This document shows, one piece after another, positions 25,736 to 34,026 of a DNA stretch of 64,000 bases. The translations under genes were made by a program, and so were the position numbers. The DNA comes from Brenneria goodwinii (GTDB lineage: Bacteria > Pseudomonadota > Gammaproteobacteria > Enterobacterales > Enterobacteriaceae). The notes under the pieces were generated by a model, which was given only the letters and a program-made list of their open reading frames with translations, ran no database searches and had not been told where the DNA came from. The stretch is from positions 496,001-560,000 of the forward strand of contig NZ_CP014137.1 in the NCBI RefSeq assembly GCF_002291445.1, in the 5' to 3' direction. Each line of letters opens with the position of its first letter. The first letter of the stretch is position 1.

Positions 25736-26158
25736 ATGAACCAGCGGAATGTAATTAGCGTTAATCGCGCCTATGGACGGGTTGTGGAGGGGGAAGCGCT
25801 GATTTCCGCAGAGGGATTTAGCCCGCGTTACGATTTGGATCGCTGGAGCGGCGTGATAAGCCGGCCGGGACATGCGCTTGAAGGCATGAACATTCGCGAC
25901 AAGATCCTCTTTTTCCCTAGCGCCAAGGGCGGAATTGCCGCCGGGTGGGCATTTTATGACATCAAGGCAAAGGGATTCGCGCCCAGAGCGTTGATTTTCG
26001 GCGTCACCAACCCGGTAATGGTGCAGGGCGCGATCTTTGCCGATATCACTATTACCGAAGGCTGGGATATCGATCCCGCCTCGGTGTTGACGACGGGGGA
26101 CTGGGTGCGCGTCGATCCGCAAAAGCGCGCTATTACGGTTATCGGCAACCGGCGGTAA
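25736..26158 (+). CDS. Aconitase X small (swivel) subunit
   Basis: A 140-residue DUF126/AcnX swivel-domain protein with the YGRVVEGEALIS start and the GMNIRDKILFFPSAKGG loop, whose Ser is part of the active site in this family. It starts one base after the large-subunit stop, so the two are translationally coupled and should form one heterodimeric dehydratase. I chose this ATG because upstream in-frame codons lie inside the large-subunit gene. The 206 bases after it contain nothing obvious beyond an A/T-rich stretch before the GlxA gene. Confidence 0.88.
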   Translation: MNQRNVISVNRAYGRVVEGEALISAEGFSPRYDLDRWSGVISRPGHALEGMNIRDKILFFPSAKGGIAAGWAFYDIKAKGFAPRALIFGVTNPVMVQGAIFADITITEGWDIDPASVLTTGDWVRVDPQKRAITVIGNRR

Positions 26159-26364
26159 CTCGCTTATTTCGCCGGGCGATGCTTGCCACGATCGTCTTGT
26201 GGTTGGCCGCGTTAAGTTCGATGTTATAACTGGCGTAATGTCGCTACGGCGACAGGCTATACCGTTGCTCATTCGCACAACCGCGCACGCAAAATGCGTC
26301 ATTGCATTACTAGGCAAAGGATGGGTAGAATTGGCTTAATTTGTATTTTTATATATTTTAAGCC

Positions 26365-27351
26365 ATGCACACCTTTTTAATCATTGTCCCCGACGGGGGA
26401 ATGTTATTCGAAGCCGCGGGCGTCGCCGACATTTTGATGCAGGCGAACCGTTTGCAGCCGGCGGATATTCATCAGCCGCTCTACCAGGTGACGATCGCCA
26501 CCACCCAACCTCATAAAGTGGTCCATGGAATGTCGGGGTTAAATCTTCTGGCGGATCAGCGTCTGTCGGATCTCGACCCTGGGATGCAGCGCGACACCAT
26601 CATGATCACGGGCAGAGGCGTGACCGAGGAAGAGCGAGCCGATGTCGCGGCTTGGGTTCGCCAAGCCGCCCCTTACGCCAGACGTATCGTTTCCGTCTGT
26701 GGCGGCGCGTTACTGCTTGCGCAGACGGGGCTGCTTGATGGAAAACGCGCTACCACCCATTGGCGTTTGCTGGACACGTTGCAAACGGACTTCCCCAAGG
26801 TAAAAGTCGAAAGAGGGCCGATTTACGTTCAGGATGGATCGGTATGGACCTCCGCTGGGGTCAGTTCGGGCTTCGATCTTACTCTGGCGCTGGTCGAAAA
26901 CGATTATGGTTTTCCTCTGGCGCGCGATGTGGCGCAAGATCTCGTCATGTTCCTGCGCAGGCCCGGCGGACAGTCTCAGTTCAGCCGTTACCTGCTCAAT
27001 CAGGCCAAAAGGCCGGGGCCGATCCGTGACCTGCAGTTTTGGATCCTGGCGAATCTGGCCGACGATTTATCCGTCGACAAACTGGCCGAACGGATTGCCA
27101 TGAGTCCGCGTAACTTCACGCGCGTGTTTACGCGTGAAGTGGGGACGCCGCCGGCCAGGTATGTGGAAGAGGTGCGTTTGGACGCGGCGCGCCAGCTTCT
27201 GGAGCAAAGCACGGATGGGATTGAGAAGGTTGCCGCCGCCGTCGGATTTGGCAGTAGCCTCAATCTACGCCGCGTTTTTGAAAGAAACCTACAGCTGACC
27301 CCGACGGAATACCGTGAGCGATTCCATGCGCGAAGTTTTGGCGTAAATTGA
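26365..27351 (+). CDS. GlxA-type regulator (DJ-1/PfpI plus AraC domains)
   Basis: A 328-residue protein with an N-terminal class I amidotransferase-like DJ-1/PfpI domain (about 1-190; the elbow Cys is Cys112 in VSVCGGALLLAQTG) and a C-terminal AraC/XylS domain with two helix-turn-helices (LSVDKLAERIAMSPRNFTRVF and VAAAVGFGSSLNLRRVFERN). Members regulate amino-acid and amine catabolism, e.g. ArgR/CdhR of Pseudomonas. It lies 75 bases before a GAPDH gene on the same strand and most simply regulates it or the aconitase X genes. No strong ribosome site is visible at the ATG. Confidence 0.87.
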   Translation: MHTFLIIVPDGGMLFEAAGVADILMQANRLQPADIHQPLYQVTIATTQPHKVVHGMSGLNLLADQRLSDLDPGMQRDTIMITGRGVTEEERADVAAWVRQAAPYARRIVSVCGGALLLAQTGLLDGKRATTHWRLLDTLQTDFPKVKVERGPIYVQDGSVWTSAGVSSGFDLTLALVENDYGFPLARDVAQDLVMFLRRPGGQSQFSRYLLNQAKRPGPIRDLQFWILANLADDLSVDKLAERIAMSPRNFTRVFTREVGTPPARYVEEVRLDAARQLLEQSTDGIEKVAAAVGFGSSLNLRRVFERNLQLTPTEYRERFHARSFGVN

Positions 27352-27426
27352 TCTTTTTATGTCGTTTGCGCCATTGTTATCCTGAGCTAAATTTAGAGCA
27401 TAGACGGATAACAAAGGAGTTCTGGT

Positions 27427-28437
27427 ATGGTCAATGTAGGTATTAACGGGTTCGGAAGAATCGGTCGCAATGTTCTGCGCGCCGCTTTAGGAAACGATGA
27501 TTTCCGGGTCGTCGCCATCAACGACTTAACGGATAGCAAGACCCTGGCTCATCTCCTGAAATACGATTCGCTTTCAGGCACCTTGCCGGCCAGCGTCGAA
27601 GCCGCCGAGGGCAAATTGATTATTGACGGCGAGCCGGTGCGGGTTTTCTCGGAAAGGGATCCCCGCGCGATCCCATGGCAAAGCGCCGGCGTCGATATCG
27701 TGATTGAGGCCACCGGGTTCTTCACCGACAAGGCTCAGGCTGAGGTGCATATCACCAAAGGGGGAGCTAAGCGCGTTATCATCTCCGCGCCGGGCAAGAA
27801 CGACGATCTCACCGTGGTGATGGGCGTGAATCATGATAAATACGATCCACGCCATCATACCGTCGTCAGCAACGGCAGTTGTACCACTAATGGTCTGGCG
27901 CCCGCGGCTTTAGTCCTTCATCAGTCTTTCGGCATCGAATATGGTTTGATGAATACCACGCATGCTTATACCAATAGCCAGGCGCTGCACGATCAGCCGG
28001 AAAAGGATCTGCGCGGCGCCAGAGCTGCGGCGCTGTCAATCGTTCCTTATTCCAGCGGCGCCGCTAAGGCGATCGGTAAAGTTATTCCGGAATTGGATGG
28101 CCGCCTGACGGGGTATTCGTTAAGGGTTCCGGTGCCGGTGGTTTCCATCGTCGATTTGTCGGTGACGTTGAAGCGTGAAGTGACGGTGGATGAAGTCAAT
28201 GCCGCCTTTCGTCGCGCATCCGAGTCAGGCCCACTGAAGGGGATTCTCGGTTATAGCGACGAGCCGCTGGTATCGAGCGATTACAAAGGCGATCCGCGTT
28301 CGTCGATTATTGACGGTCTGTCCACGCTGGTGATTGGCGGCAACATGGTCAAGATCCTCGCCTGGTATGACAACGAATGGGGTTTTTCCAACCGTCTTAT
28401 CGATCTGGCGCTGTGGATGGAAAAAAAAGGATTGTAA
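27427..28437 (+). CDS. Glyceraldehyde-3-phosphate dehydrogenase, extra paralogue
   Basis: A 336-residue phosphorylating GAPDH: N-terminal INGFGRIGRN, NAD-binding Asp33 in INDLTD, catalytic Cys152 in SNGSCTTN, His179 in TTHAYTN, and C-terminal WYDNEWGFSNRL. Asp33 suggests NAD rather than NADP. Two usual features differ from housekeeping GapA: the residue after SCTTN is Gly rather than Cys, and HAYTNSQALHD replaces HSYTN(D)Q. The gene is not next to pgk, so it is probably an accessory enzyme. AAAGGAG precedes the ATG. Confidence 0.92.
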   Translation: MVNVGINGFGRIGRNVLRAALGNDDFRVVAINDLTDSKTLAHLLKYDSLSGTLPASVEAAEGKLIIDGEPVRVFSERDPRAIPWQSAGVDIVIEATGFFTDKAQAEVHITKGGAKRVIISAPGKNDDLTVVMGVNHDKYDPRHHTVVSNGSCTTNGLAPAALVLHQSFGIEYGLMNTTHAYTNSQALHDQPEKDLRGARAAALSIVPYSSGAAKAIGKVIPELDGRLTGYSLRVPVPVVSIVDLSVTLKREVTVDEVNAAFRRASESGPLKGILGYSDEPLVSSDYKGDPRSSIIDGLSTLVIGGNMVKILAWYDNEWGFSNRLIDLALWMEKKGL

Positions 28438-28555
28438 CGACTATTTCCCATTAGGTTTAACCGGGTTATTCAATCAGGCCGTTAATATCGGCGGCCATCG
28501 TTTTGCTCTGTAACTCGGCGTTCATCGGATATAGATTTCAATGCGCTGGATAGAT

Positions 28556-29569
28556 TCATTCCGAATGCACCGTTTTACGCCATACCAGCGGCGCCTGAAA
28601 TAGGCGTTTACCCGGCACGCGCGGCGTTGATGAGGGAAGCAGTAGCGCGATGATGGCGTTCGTCATATCAGCCAGCGGTTGGGAAAAGGTTGTCAGCTGA
28701 TAGCCGACCCAGCCGGCCTGTTCGATGTCATCAAAACCGATGACGCAGATATCCTCGGGAATACGCAGACCAAACTCATGACGCGCAACATCGATAAAAC
28801 CGCAGGCAATCAGGTCGGTCACGCAAAATACGCCGTCCGGCCGGTTTGGGTCCGCAAGCAGTTTCCGTGCGGCGGCGGCGCCGGTGGCATAACAGGTGGT
28901 TCCCGGACGGATTAATCGGCACGCTTGCTGGGCATGACCGGCGGCTTCGAGAAATTTCGTTTCCCGGATGACCATACTGGGCGATCGGTCGATGGAGGAA
29001 ACGAGCGCGATGTGCCGACAACCCGCCTGGCGCAGCGTGTGATAAGCCTCCGCCATCGTCGAGGCGTAGTCGATCTCGATGTTGTCGGCGCCCGCAAACT
29101 GCCCCATACGGTTAATCAGTATGACCTGCTGACCGCTTTGCAGGCAGGTTTCAATCAGCGACGCCTGCGGCTTGCCCGAGAGTACAATGGTGGCGGCGGC
29201 GCGGTAGTTGAGAGTCTGACGCAGCGCGGCATCCGAGCTTTCTTCCCCGCCATCGGTATTGATTACCATGACCGCGCGCTGCGCCTGATGCAGACGCCGG
29301 GTGATCTGGTCAAGCAGACTTGCCTGGTAAGGGGCGCTGAGATTACCGCCGAGGATACATACCGGACGGCAAGCCTCTTTGGACAGGCCGCGCGCCAGGT
29401 GGTTAACGTGGTAGTTAAGCGCTTCGGCGGCGGCCAGCACTTTGCGGCGCGTTTCGGCCGACACGCTGCTGCCGGGGGTAAAGGTGCGCGAAACCGCCGA
29501 ACGGGAAACTCCGGCCAGTCGCGCCACTTCCGCTGCGCTGGACATACTTTTACTCGGTAAAGAAGACAT
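28556..29569 (-). CDS. LacI-family transcriptional regulator
   Basis: A 337-residue LacI/GalR regulator with helix-turn-helix SAAEVARLAGVSRSAVSRTF, the hinge region LNYHVNHLARGLS and a periplasmic-binding-like core (FCVTDLIACGFIDVARHEFGLRIPEDICVIGFDDIEQAGW). It is last in the minus-strand set of ABC transporter, phosphatase fusion and regulator, and probably controls it in response to the imported sugar compound. The 118 bases between it and the convergent GAPDH gene contain no clear terminator. Confidence 0.9.
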   Translation of the reverse strand: MSSLPSKSMSSAAEVARLAGVSRSAVSRTFTPGSSVSAETRRKVLAAAEALNYHVNHLARGLSKEACRPVCILGGNLSAPYQASLLDQITRRLHQAQRAVMVINTDGGEESSDAALRQTLNYRAAATIVLSGKPQASLIETCLQSGQQVILINRMGQFAGADNIEIDYASTMAEAYHTLRQAGCRHIALVSSIDRSPSMVIRETKFLEAAGHAQQACRLIRPGTTCYATGAAAARKLLADPNRPDGVFCVTDLIACGFIDVARHEFGLRIPEDICVIGFDDIEQAGWVGYQLTTFSQPLADMTNAIIALLLPSSTPRVPGKRLFQAPLVWRKTVHSE

Positions 29570-29644
29570 CCATTTATCTCTTTATCTATGGGTGACGGAT
29601 CGCCGGCAAGGCCGGTTTCCCGGCTTGACCATCATCCTCTCTGG

Positions 29645-31108
29645 TTACCTGGTTTTGGGTTGAGCAACGCTCAAACCCGCCGCCCTTAATGCCTGTTCCA
29701 TCTCAATGGCTCGCTGCGCCAGTGAAATCAGTTCCGGTTTTGGGGTTTCGTACCACTCATCCGGGTGCAACTGACGTTTATCCCGAATATGCGCGATAGC
29801 CGATGCTAATGTCGGATAGCGTTCCGGACATTCCAGATGCATGAATACGGCGACCAGCGCGACCGAGCGGCTGCGTCCGCCACGGCAGTTAACCAGAATA
29901 TTGCCTCGTTCCCGATTGCGGTAAGAAGGCTTGTCGGGAATTTGCTGCAGCAGGGCGGAGCGCATCAGCTGATAGCCCGCATGCAGCATCGCCGGCGCAT
30001 TTCCGCCGCCGTCGACCAGTCCGAGCTTGTAGTAGCGGATAGGGCCGGAACCGTGGTTGAGCAGGTGGGCGCCGATACCGGTTTCCGGGGAGGATACCCA
30101 GTCGATATCAAGATTGACGGCGCAGTTAATCACAGTCCTGATGTCATACCGCTCCAGCAGCGCCAAGTCGGTTACTCCGGCGCTGCCGCCGATATAGATA
30201 TCCATGTCCCAGCCGGGAAAATCGGACGCTATCAGGCTGACCGCCGGGCGGTCGTAGCGCGGCGCGGCCGATTTGGCGTCGGTCTGTTCAGCTACAGGCG
30301 GGATATCATCGGCGGCGATCGGGATGCCCGTGGCGCGCGCCAACGCATCCGCTACGCCCGGCGCCGCCGCTAAAACCGGCCAGCCGTTGAAGATGCCTTC
30401 GCTATCGGTAGGGATGGGGCCGGTGCTGCCGCCGGCTTCGCGCACCAGCAGTAAACCCGCCAGACAGTCCCAGGCGTTCATATGCAATTCGGCGTAGCCG
30501 TCGGTACGGCCTTCCGCCACCCAGGCCAACGCCAGCGCGCCGGACGATCCGCGGCGCACGTTGGCGCCCTGGCTGAGTATCGCGGTCATCACGTCCAGAT
30601 AGCGCCGCTGAGTCACGCGGGTTGACCAGCCCAGTTCGAAGGTGGCGTTACGTGCGTCGTCTGTGTTGGCGGTATGCAACGCCAGGCCGTTTTTCCGCGC
30701 GTAGCGGCCGCGACGCGCCATATATAATTCCTGGCTCGTTGGGTTGTAAATCGCGCCCAGTTCAGCGACGCCCTGACTGACGAACGCGATAGCGACGCAA
30801 AAGTGTTCGATGCCGCGCGCGAAATTGGCGGTGCCGTCGATCGGATCGACCACCCACAGGCTGGATGCGTCAGCGGTTTGGCTGCCGGTTTCCTCGCCCA
30901 GCAGGGCATCTTCAGGAAACGCATCGGCAATGTCCTGGCGGATCTGCTGTTCCACCAGCGTATCGGCTTCGGTCAGAAAGTCCTGGTGGCCTTTAAGCGA
31001 GAACTCACCCGGCTGACGCGAACGAAAATGTCGGAGCGCCGTATCGCCGGCGTCGAGAATAATGCGTTTTAACGCGGCCTCACGCCGCTCCAGGTTAATT
31101 TGAGTCAA
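29645..31108 (-). CDS. Fusion of inositol-monophosphatase-type and dual-specificity-phosphatase domains
   Basis: A 487-residue protein. Residues about 1-260 are an inositol monophosphatase/FBPase-fold enzyme with GEE (71-73), WVVDPIDGTANF (85-96) and NAWDCLAG (212-218), which bind the two metals. Residues about 285-470 are a cysteine phosphatase with the Cx5R loop NCRGGRSRS (Cys408 to Arg414) and a probable general-acid Asp in GLVDGGGN. I place the start at a TTG with CAGGAG upstream; the ORF can be extended to another TTG without a ribosome site. It sits behind a sugar-phosphate-type importer, so it likely removes phosphate from the incoming compound. The double-phosphatase architecture is unusual. 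Confidence 0.82.
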   Translation of the reverse strand: MTQINLERREAALKRIILDAGDTALRHFRSRQPGEFSLKGHQDFLTEADTLVEQQIRQDIADAFPEDALLGEETGSQTADASSLWVVDPIDGTANFARGIEHFCVAIAFVSQGVAELGAIYNPTSQELYMARRGRYARKNGLALHTANTDDARNATFELGWSTRVTQRRYLDVMTAILSQGANVRRGSSGALALAWVAEGRTDGYAELHMNAWDCLAGLLLVREAGGSTGPIPTDSEGIFNGWPVLAAAPGVADALARATGIPIAADDIPPVAEQTDAKSAAPRYDRPAVSLIASDFPGWDMDIYIGGSAGVTDLALLERYDIRTVINCAVNLDIDWVSSPETGIGAHLLNHGSGPIRYYKLGLVDGGGNAPAMLHAGYQLMRSALLQQIPDKPSYRNRERGNILVNCRGGRSRSVALVAVFMHLECPERYPTLASAIAHIRDKRQLHPDEWYETPKPELISLAQRAIEMEQALRAAGLSVAQPKTR

Positions 31109-31192
31109 GGTGTGCTCCTGATACGAAAATAATAAACAAGGCGGCAATCGCTCAGACTGCCGGCAAACCTTCTGGTTCTAACCCCACCCCAG

Positions 31193-31214
31193 CCCTCCCC
31201 CTGACAAGGGAGGG
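31193..31214. repeat. CCCTCCCC-CTGACAAGGGAGGG hairpin repeat
   Basis: A short GC-rich palindrome (CCCTCC/GGAGGG arms). The same motif recurs at the borders of both MITE-like elements (31244-31261 plus 31667-31682, and 36046-36060 plus 36408-36425) and in variant form at 36455-36472. It behaves like a REP-type intergenic hairpin. Confidence 0.65.
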
Positions 31215-31261
31215 AGAAAACCAGACGTCTTTAATGCGTTAGCTCCTCCCCCTGACCGGGG

Positions 31262-31666
31262 CTGTCTCTTAGTCACATTTTATGCGGACTTGGAGATAGT
31301 TTCGTGCGCCACAATGCCGCTATTTTCATGCTGCCTCGCAGCACGCGCCCGACATAGGGGGCTCAGACGCCAGCCCCCTATGAACCCCGGCTTGCGGCTA
31401 AATTATGTCGCTGCGCGATGCCTTCGTCGGTATCAGGCTTAACGGACCGCTTGCGACACGGAATACTCGTCTCATCCCTGAGACTCGCCCTAACGGGCCA
31501 GCGCAAGCGCTGTTCAAAAACGCTCCCGGCGTTTTTGTCCGACGTGGCGCAAGCTTTCGCCGCGTCCGTGCGGCTCATCCTAAGCCTGCTATCTCCTCAG
31601 CATAATTTCTTACGCCGGATAACGGCAAACCCCGTCATAGCCCCTACATTTGTGTATAAGAGACAG
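31262..31666. mobile_element. MITE-like non-autonomous element with Tn5/IS50-type ends (405 bp)
   Basis: The left end is CTGTCTCTTAGTCACATTT; the right end, read inward, is CTGTCTCTTATACACAAAT. These terminal inverted repeats closely resemble the ends of Tn5/IS50 (IS4 family). There is no transposase frame, so the element is non-autonomous. Its interior contains several hairpins (AGGGGGCTC...AGCCCCCT and others) and shares blocks with the copy at 36061-36407. The 10 bases flanking it are CTGACCGGGG at left and CTGACAAGGG at right, an imperfect target duplication (8 of 10), both inside the CCCCTGACAAGGGG hairpin repeat. Confidence 0.8.
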
Positions 31667-31776
31667 CTGACAAGGGGGAGGCAGGGAGGGGGTTGCTAAC
31701 GGCAAGGTTTCGCACGTTGTCAGCAAACGTTAACCTCGACCTTCCCGCATATCCCCGCCTACTGCCGCGGACTAGC

Positions 31777-32889
31777 CTATTTGTGGTAGCTCAGATTCCA
31801 AAGATCCTGCCAATCCTGGCGGCTCTGCCAGTCGGTTGTCGCCGTCGACGTTTTGTATACCATCAACTCATCACGGTATTTTTCAACGCCGGAGGCTTCA
31901 TCCGCCGGCAGTTTTACCGTCTGGTTGGTGGACATCTTGCCGTCCACGCCCTGTGGCGCGATGCCTTCGGCGGTCATCAGGTAATGCATAAACAGCTTCG
32001 CGGCGTTCGGGCTATGGCTGCCGGTGGCGATAACCCCCATGCTGGGGTAATTCCAGCCGATGAACGGTTTCATGCCGTGGCAGAGGCCCAGTTTCATCCC
32101 GTTCTTGTTATCACGGAATTTCGCCGTGGAGACCAGACCGACGAAATCGCCTTTACCGTCCGGCGCGCCAATCGCTTCCGCGGCGTCGTTGTCGGAATGC
32201 GTCAGCAGCGGACTATTGGCCGCCAGCGCTTTCACGAACGCCGCCATCGCCGAGCTTTCATCGGTTTCCAGCGGTTTGCCGAATTCCTGTTGATAGGCAT
32301 CGCGCACCCGTTGATCGTAGTTGGTGGCCATCTGATTGAACCAGTCCGTGTAGGCCGGCTTACTGGTGGGATCCTGCATGGCGACTTTGCCTCGCCACTT
32401 CGGTTCGGTCAGTTGCCAGATGTTGGTGATCGGGCAACTGCTGTAATGCGCGGTGTTATAGGCGAAAACATTCGGCGCCAGCACCACCGTCAGCGGATTT
32501 TGATAGTGGGCCGGGATATGGGCTTTTATATCGTCCGGCACCCAGCTTTGCACATACCCCTTGCTCAACAACTGCTCCATGCCGGCGGGCGCATCTTCTA
32601 TTATCGCGACGTCGGCTTTGACGTTATGCGCCTGCGCCTCGCGGCTGATGATCTCGATGACCTGCGGCGCGTCGGCTTTAATACCGACCGCATTCACGCC
32701 GTATAGCTTGCTGAACTCTTTAGCCTGCTGGACGATCTTGCCGGTTGACGCGTAGACGGTGATCGGCGCTTCTTTTTTCGCTTGCGCAATCAGTGATTGC
32801 AGATCGAAGGACTCCGCCGCCTGTGCGCCGGCAGCACCGGCGGCGCACGTCGCGAGGATGACCAGGCTCGTTATCAATTTGCGGTTCAT
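31777..32889 (-). CDS. ABC transporter periplasmic binding protein (AfuA-like)
   Basis: A 370-residue family 1 / Fe-type (cluster D) binding protein with a signal peptide (ends GAQAAESF). Landmarks are APITVYASTGKIVQQAKEF, the MQDPTSKPAYTDWFNQM hinge region and SMGVIATGSHSPNAAKLFMHYLM. Such proteins were first annotated as ferric-iron binders, but AfuA of Actinobacillus was shown to bind hexose phosphates. The linked phosphatase gene favours a phosphorylated sugar here. It is third in the permease-ATPase-binding protein set. Confidence 0.85.
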   Translation of the reverse strand: MNRKLITSLVILATCAAGAAGAQAAESFDLQSLIAQAKKEAPITVYASTGKIVQQAKEFSKLYGVNAVGIKADAPQVIEIISREAQAHNVKADVAIIEDAPAGMEQLLSKGYVQSWVPDDIKAHIPAHYQNPLTVVLAPNVFAYNTAHYSSCPITNIWQLTEPKWRGKVAMQDPTSKPAYTDWFNQMATNYDQRVRDAYQQEFGKPLETDESSAMAAFVKALAANSPLLTHSDNDAAEAIGAPDGKGDFVGLVSTAKFRDNKNGMKLGLCHGMKPFIGWNYPSMGVIATGSHSPNAAKLFMHYLMTAEGIAPQGVDGKMSTNQTVKLPADEASGVEKYRDELMVYKTSTATTDWQSRQDWQDLWNLSYHK

Positions 32890-32945
32890 AACATTTCCTT
32901 GGGTTGCGAGTTTGGGGTGGTCTGAGTGAATGTTTATTGCCGCCG

Positions 32946-34025
32946 TCAGCGCATCGAGAGTTCCTGACGTTGCCCCTGCTGGTTGAAAAAATGCAGCGAC
33001 GAGGCGGGCAACTGGCAGTGCACTTGCTGATGGGGCCGCCAGCGCGGGCGCAATTGCGTGGAGTGGAGCAGGCGATCGCCGTCTTTGATCAGTTCAATCA
33101 CCCAACTGCCGCCGGTAGGCATGATGTTGTCGATAATCATCGGCACGCTGTCGGTCTGTGGCTGTTCGGATAGCGCGACTTCTTCAGGACGAATGCCGCA
33201 GACATGCATATTGTTGCGCAGGGAAAAACGCTGCTGAATATAGGCGGCCAACGCGCTGGACGGCTGATTGAGCGGGATCATGTTCAGCTTCGGCGTGCCG
33301 ATAAACTCCGCGACAAATCGGTTGGCGGGCCTGGCGTAGATCTCGTCCGGCGTGCCGACCTGCTGTAAATGTCCGGCGCTCATAACGGCGATGGTGGTGG
33401 CGAGGGTCATCGCTTCCCATTGGTCGTGGCTGACGAAAACGATGGTGGTGCCGAAAGTCTCGTGCAGACGGCGCAGCTCCGCCCGCATTTCCAGGCGCAG
33501 GGTGGCATCAAGATTGGATAAGGGTTCGTCGAGCAGCAATACGCCGGGATTGACCGCCAGCATGCGGGCCAGCGCGACGCGCTGTTGCTGACCGCCCGAA
33601 AGCTGGGACGGATAGCGGGCGGCATACTCGGCGATGCGTAGTTTTTCCATCACATCCCGGCAACGCGCTATGCGTTCCACGGCCGAGACTTTTTGTAATC
33701 GCAGGCCAAAATCGACGTTCTGCTCGACCGTCATATGCGGCCACAGGGCGTAACTCTGAAATACCAGGCCGACGCGGCGCCGCTCCGGCGGAACATATGT
33801 CGCCCGGGCAACGGAATCCATCACCGTACCGCCAATGGCGATTTCGCCGCCGCTGGCGTGTTCAATACCGGCGATCATGCGCAGGATGGTGGTTTTACCG
33901 CAGCCGGATGGACCAAGCAGACACATAAACTCGCCGTCTTTGACCGTCAGGTTGATGGCGTCCACGGCCGGTTTCTGGCTGCCGGGGTAGGTTTTGCTCA
34001 GATTGGTTAAGGTAATCTCAGGCAT
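32946..34025 (-). CDS. ABC transporter ATP-binding protein (AfuC/FbpC/PotA type)
   Basis: A 359-residue ATPase with Walker A GPSGCGKTT (about 39-47), signature LSGGQQQRVALARML, Walker B LLLDEPLSN and the H-loop VSHDQWEA, followed by a C-terminal TOBE-like regulatory domain (MHVCGIRPEEVAL). It energises import with the fused permease encoded just upstream, whose stop codon is one base from this start. The binding-protein gene follows. Confidence 0.93.
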   Translation of the reverse strand: MPEITLTNLSKTYPGSQKPAVDAINLTVKDGEFMCLLGPSGCGKTTILRMIAGIEHASGGEIAIGGTVMDSVARATYVPPERRRVGLVFQSYALWPHMTVEQNVDFGLRLQKVSAVERIARCRDVMEKLRIAEYAARYPSQLSGGQQQRVALARMLAVNPGVLLLDEPLSNLDATLRLEMRAELRRLHETFGTTIVFVSHDQWEAMTLATTIAVMSAGHLQQVGTPDEIYARPANRFVAEFIGTPKLNMIPLNQPSSALAAYIQQRFSLRNNMHVCGIRPEEVALSEQPQTDSVPMIIDNIMPTGGSWVIELIKDGDRLLHSTQLRPRWRPHQQVHCQLPASSLHFFNQQGQRQELSMR

Positions 34026-34026
34026 A

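Noticed and set aside
31693..32706. A 337-codon open frame on the plus strand
   Set aside because: It is antisense to a clearly coding binding-protein gene with signal peptide and family motifs, and its own product is Arg/His/Val-rich without recognisable motifs; it is a shadow of GC-rich codon use.
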